In this document: positions 61,287 through 64,000 of the stretch, piece by piece | Numbering within the stretch: position 1 is the first letter of the stretch | Layout of the letters: each line of letters opens with the position of its first letter | Assembly (NCBI RefSeq): GCF_900103715.1 | Contig: NZ_FNHL01000007.1 | Span: 1-64,000 of the forward strand | Length of the DNA stretch: 64,000 nt | Direction: 5' to 3' | Source: Halogranum gelatinilyticum | Lineage (GTDB): Archaea > Halobacteriota > Halobacteria > Halobacteriales > Haloferacaceae | Made by a program: the position numbers and the translations under genes | The notes under the pieces: generated by a model | What the model saw: only the letters and a program-made list of their open reading frames with translations | What the model was told of the DNA's origin: nothing | The model's database searches: none

Positions 61287-61355
61287 TATTTTCAGGAACT
61301 CTGGGGTCGCGACGCGATGAAACGCGTCGCTTGCGGTGTGAGTTCCTGAAAAATA
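61287..61355. repeat. Nested inverted repeats downstream of initiator tRNA
   Basis: Outer arms TATTTTCAGGAACTC (61287-61301) and GAGTTCCTGAAAAATA (61340-61355, one extra A). Inner arms GCGACGCG (61309-61316) and CGCGTCGC (61323-61330) with loop ATGAAA. In the transcript from the tRNA (minus strand) this forms a strong hairpin right after the 3' end. Confidence 0.7.
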
Positions 61356-61428
61356 GCGGGAAGTAGATTTGAACTACCGATCTCCGGGTTATGAGCCCGG
61401 CGGAATCTCCTGGCTATCCCATCCCGCT
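61354..61428 (-). tRNA. Initiator tRNA-Met (CAU)
   Basis: 75 nt on the minus strand. 5' AGCGGGA pairs with 3' TCCCGCT. Anticodon CAU (plus-strand ATG at 61391-61393) sits in GGGCTCATAACCC with the three GC pairs characteristic of initiator tRNAs. T-arm GTAG/TTCAAAT/CTAC, discriminator A. CCA is not encoded. The 5' AGCGGGATGGGATAGCC is the haloarchaeal initiator form, rather than elongator Met. Confidence 0.93.
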
Positions 61429-61496
61429 ATCATCACGTATCCCTCGGTTACGTATAAGGTTTGGTAAGTCGGTCTGTCCTGTCTCCCGGTACCACG

Positions 61497-61922
61497 TCAC
61501 TCGACAGCGACGCCGTTACCGCTGGCGTCCCAGACGCGTCGCTGGAGGTCTTCGAGACCTTCGCGCTCCGAGAGTCGGTGGTCGTCGACGACGACCTGTA
61601 CGGGCCGCGTGCGGTCCGTGAAATGGTTGTGGAGCACCGTCGCGACGATGTCGCGGGCGATAGTCGACGGAATCTCGATGGTCACCCGGAGCACGTCGAC
61701 CGGGGCCGAGCCGTTCGTCTGTGCCGCCGCACGCTCGACAGCGACGTCGAGGTCGGAGTCCGTCGCCCGCCGTGGCTGCTCGGGCGACTCGTGGGAGGGG
61801 CCGCGCGGCACCTCCGTCCACTGCTCGGTCGTCACCTCCGAGACCATCTCGTCGAGCTGCTGGAACGCCGTTGCTACTGCGGATCGGTCGCCGACGAGTG
61901 TCACGGTGACCGGTCGAGCCAT
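61497..61922 (-). CDS. Hypothetical protein
   Basis: 141 residues from ATG 61922 (MARPVTVTLVGDRSAVATAF). Mixed alpha/beta, with VDVLRVTIEIPSTIARDIVATVL and QPVQVVVDD-type strands, reminiscent of a ferredoxin-like or ACT-like fold but with no secure match. Frame above the ATG is short. Upstream of tRNA on the same strand, about 68 bases away. Confidence 0.65.
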   Translation of the reverse strand: MARPVTVTLVGDRSAVATAFQQLDEMVSEVTTEQWTEVPRGPSHESPEQPRRATDSDLDVAVERAAAQTNGSAPVDVLRVTIEIPSTIARDIVATVLHNHFTDRTRPVQVVVDDHRLSEREGLEDLQRRVWDASGNGVAVE

Positions 61923-62070
61923 GGTATGTGATAACGCCCAACACACATGAAGCTTCCCGCCGTGCGGTGTGTCGGCATCGACCGAGTATCAGTCAGACAG
62001 CCGTCACACCGGCCTGAAGCTTGATTACGCACCAGTAGAAGAATCAAACAATCAGTGACGTGAGAGAGTC

Positions 62071-64000
62071 ATGACGGGCACACACTCCGGGCAGGAGGAA
62101 GACGGCGAGACGGATCGACGGACGTTGTTGAAGGGAATCGCACTGGGGAGCCTCGGCACCGCGGGCATCTTCGGCGGTCTGGGAGCCGCCGACGGTACGG
62201 TGGGCGGCGCGGTCGACGACGTCGCAGGGGGTCTCCTCGGCGACGACAGTCACGACGGCCACGACAGCCACCACGTGCTGGCTCTCGTTCCGCGCGACGC
62301 CGTGACCCACACCGCGAGCGGTGGGCAGTGGGCCGACGCGACGACGTGGGGAGACGAGACACCGACCGACGGCGCGCGGGTCCACGTGCCCGCGGAGACG
62401 ACGCTCACACTCACGTCGACGACGGCGCGGCTGCAGACCCTCCGCGTCGACGGGACGCTCCGCGTCGACCCCGAGACGGCGGCGCGCCTCCTCGTCGAAA
62501 CGCTCGTCGTCACCGGCAGCGGCCGACTCGAACTCGGGAGTGAGGAGACTCCGGCACAGGACACCGTCGTCACGTTCCTCGACTCGGGAGCCATCGACGA
62601 GTCCGACGACCCCGAACGCATCGGCCGGGGCCTGCTCACCCTGCCGGGTGCGACGGTCCGGGTCCGGGGCGTCGAGAAGACATCCTTCCTCGAACTGGCG
62701 AGCGCGCCGACGAGCGGTGACGACGAACTGCGCCTCGCGGCCGAACCGACCGGTTGGACCGCCGGCGACACGGTCGTCCTCCCGGGACTCTCACCCGACC
62801 GCGACGAGGACGAGGAGCGCGAGGTCGTCGCCGTCGACGGCACGAGCGTCCGCCTCGACGAACCACTGGAGTACGACCACATCCCACCCAAGTCCAGTCT
62901 CCCGAGCTACGTCGTCAGCCTCTCGCGAACCGTCCGCTTGGCGTCCGAGAACGACCGGACGAAACGGCGCGGCCACGTGATGTTCATGAGTCGCGACGTC
63001 GACGTCGTCGGTGCGGAGTTCTCGGACCTCGGCCGGACCGACAAGTCCCGCCCCGTCACCGACCCGGCCAACGGCGTTCCCCCGAAAGACGCCGAGTCGA
63101 ACCCCCAAGCCCGCTACGCCTGTCACTTTCATCGAACTGGCCCGACCGTCGGCGACCCCCGCGTCGTCCGCGACTGTGTCGTCCGGGGCAGCCCCGGCTG
63201 GGGCTACGTCAACCACGACAGCCACGTCCGGTTCGAGGACAACGTCTCCTACCAGGTGTTCGGTGCGGGCTTCGTCGCCGAGATCGGGACCGAAGCAGGG
63301 ACGTTCAAACGGAACTTCGCGCTCCGGTCGCACGGTTCGGGTAGCGTCCCGGACGGTCGACAGTTCCGCGAAGGGGACGAAGGAGCCATCGACGACTTCG
63401 GCCATGGCGGCTACGGCTTCTGGTTTCAGGGCCCCGGCGTCGCCGTCGAGGGGAACGTCGCCGCCGGCCACCGTCACCACGGCTTCGTCTACTGGACCCG
63501 CGCCAAGCCGGACCGGGAGGTCCCCCCGGGCGAACTCGGTGGCGTCACCGGCGAGTTAGCCAACTTCCCCGTCGAGCGCATCGAGAACCAGCCCGACCTC
63601 GTCGACTCAGACGAGGTCGACGACGGCATGGTCCCGTCGAGTCTGGTGAAGTTCCGGTCGTTCCGCGACAACACCGTCTTCGCCTCCGGCGGCGGGCTCG
63701 ACATCTCGCGGCACCGCTTCGGCGCACACCACGACCGACTGGACGAGTACAGCGTCGTCGACGGATTTCTCGCATTTAACATCGGCCGCCACTACAGCCA
63801 GTGGGACCATCTCAGAGTTCCCAACAGCCGCGGTGCGCAGGGTGGCTACAACGGGGTCTCGGTCCGGTACAGCGCGAACGTCCGGATTCGAGACGCCCAC
63901 CTCGTCGCGGGCGACGGCGCGGGTCGCGGGGTCGGAATAAATCGAAATCACGCGCCGAGCAACGTCCGCGTGGAGGACTCGACGGTCGAGGGCTTCACGG
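62071..64000 (+). CDS. Tat-exported G8-domain/beta-helix protein, CEMIP-like (partial, runs off window)
   Basis: The reading frame from ATG 62071 is open to the window end (643 codons and counting), so it is truncated by the window. Tat motif RRTLLKG at residues 16-22 and a hydrophobic stretch follow. G8 domain about 85-205 begins GGQWADATTWGDETP and has VHVPAETTLTL and RLQTLRVDGTLRVDPETA. From ~340 parallel beta-helix-like coils follow, with HFHRTG at 352-357 and GVGINRNHAPSN near 620-632. This resembles CEMIP/TMEM2-type extracellular proteins, some of which depolymerise hyaluronan. A secreted polysaccharide-acting enzyme or adhesin is likely. Confidence 0.85.
   Translation, partial: MTGTHSGQEEDGETDRRTLLKGIALGSLGTAGIFGGLGAADGTVGGAVDDVAGGLLGDDSHDGHDSHHVLALVPRDAVTHTASGGQWADATTWGDETPTDGARVHVPAETTLTLTSTTARLQTLRVDGTLRVDPETAARLLVETLVVTGSGRLELGSEETPAQDTVVTFLDSGAIDESDDPERIGRGLLTLPGATVRVRGVEKTSFLELASAPTSGDDELRLAAEPTGWTAGDTVVLPGLSPDRDEDEEREVVAVDGTSVRLDEPLEYDHIPPKSSLPSYVVSLSRTVRLASENDRTKRRGHVMFMSRDVDVVGAEFSDLGRTDKSRPVTDPANGVPPKDAESNPQARYACHFHRTGPTVGDPRVVRDCVVRGSPGWGYVNHDSHVRFEDNVSYQVFGAGFVAEIGTEAGTFKRNFALRSHGSGSVPDGRQFREGDEGAIDDFGHGGYGFWFQGPGVAVEGNVAAGHRHHGFVYWTRAKPDREVPPGELGGVTGELANFPVERIENQPDLVDSDEVDDGMVPSSLVKFRSFRDNTVFASGGGLDISRHRFGAHHDRLDEYSVVDGFLAFNIGRHYSQWDHLRVPNSRGAQGGYNGVSVRYSANVRIRDAHLVAGDGAGRGVGINRNHAPSNVRVEDSTVEGFT

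Noticed and set aside
61211-61428. Complete integrative element at the initiator tRNA
   Set aside because: Only 144 bases lie between repeats and no integrase or element gene is present; the duplication alone is reported.
1-64000. CRISPR arrays or intact insertion sequences
   Set aside because: No regularly spaced repeats of CRISPR form and no complete transposase with terminal repeats were seen; only the HTH remnant at 50765-51190.

Overview
The window is a chromosomal segment of a halophilic archaeon (class Halobacteria). It is GC-rich with strong G/C at third codon positions. Its proteins are acidic (Asp/Glu-rich), secreted proteins carry Tat or lipobox signals, promoters are TATA-like with many apparently leaderless starts, and several families are haloarchaeal (RdfA, the archaeal SMC-related protein, bat-type HTH, CPxCG-type mini-proteins). 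The species cannot be fixed from sequence alone.

Layout. 1-540: 3' end of 23S rRNA, a spacer with a tRNA-like hairpin, 5S rRNA and a terminator. 0.7-5.7 kb: a Rieske-type protein, then a co-oriented set of ParA ATPase, acidic partner, a coupled 21-codon ORF, RdfA and a zinc-hook SMC-related ATPase, likely a cell-shape/chromosome-organisation module. 5.9-18.9 kb: metabolic genes (acetolactate-synthase-like enzyme, epimerase, cupin, HD protein, doubled EthD protein, M24 protein, LLM flavoenzyme, 2-oxoacid dehydrogenase E1 alpha/beta, VOC and hot-dog proteins, PaaK-like ligase). 19-23.8 kb: a branched-chain-type ABC importer with a fused LivH-LivM permease, upstream of paaK. 24-33.7 kb: small zinc protein, amidohydrolase, CaCA exchanger, Nramp-related transporter, P-loop protein, OFA-type MFS carrier, gamma-glutamyltransferase and DUF1028 protein. 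33.8-42.8 kb: sensor kinase, complete peptide-type ABC importer and a divergent bat-type regulator. 42.9-54.1 kb: two aldo/keto reductases, M48 protease, PTS enzyme I, MsrA, a transposase-derived HTH protein, CinA-like protein, SDR and several small proteins.

54.3-56.6 kb differs in character: a tRNA-like remnant, a small zinc protein and three unrecognised genes whose intergenic regions carry repeated TGGGACC/GGTCCCA motifs, two of them in dyads next to TATA boxes. 56.6-61.4 kb: AI-2E-family protein, an ABC exporter pair, small membrane proteins and initiator tRNA-Met, whose 3' end is duplicated about 144 bp away. The window ends inside a long Tat-exported G8-domain/beta-helix protein resembling animal CEMIP/TMEM2 proteins, open at the right edge.

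Most of the window is ordinary haloarchaeal core and accessory metabolism. The places most worth study are the ParA-RdfA-SMC-like set, the TGGGACC regulon-like locus, the initiator-tRNA 3' duplication, the transporter lacking Nramp metal motifs, the M24 protein with an altered metal ligand, and the truncated G8/CEMIP-like gene.
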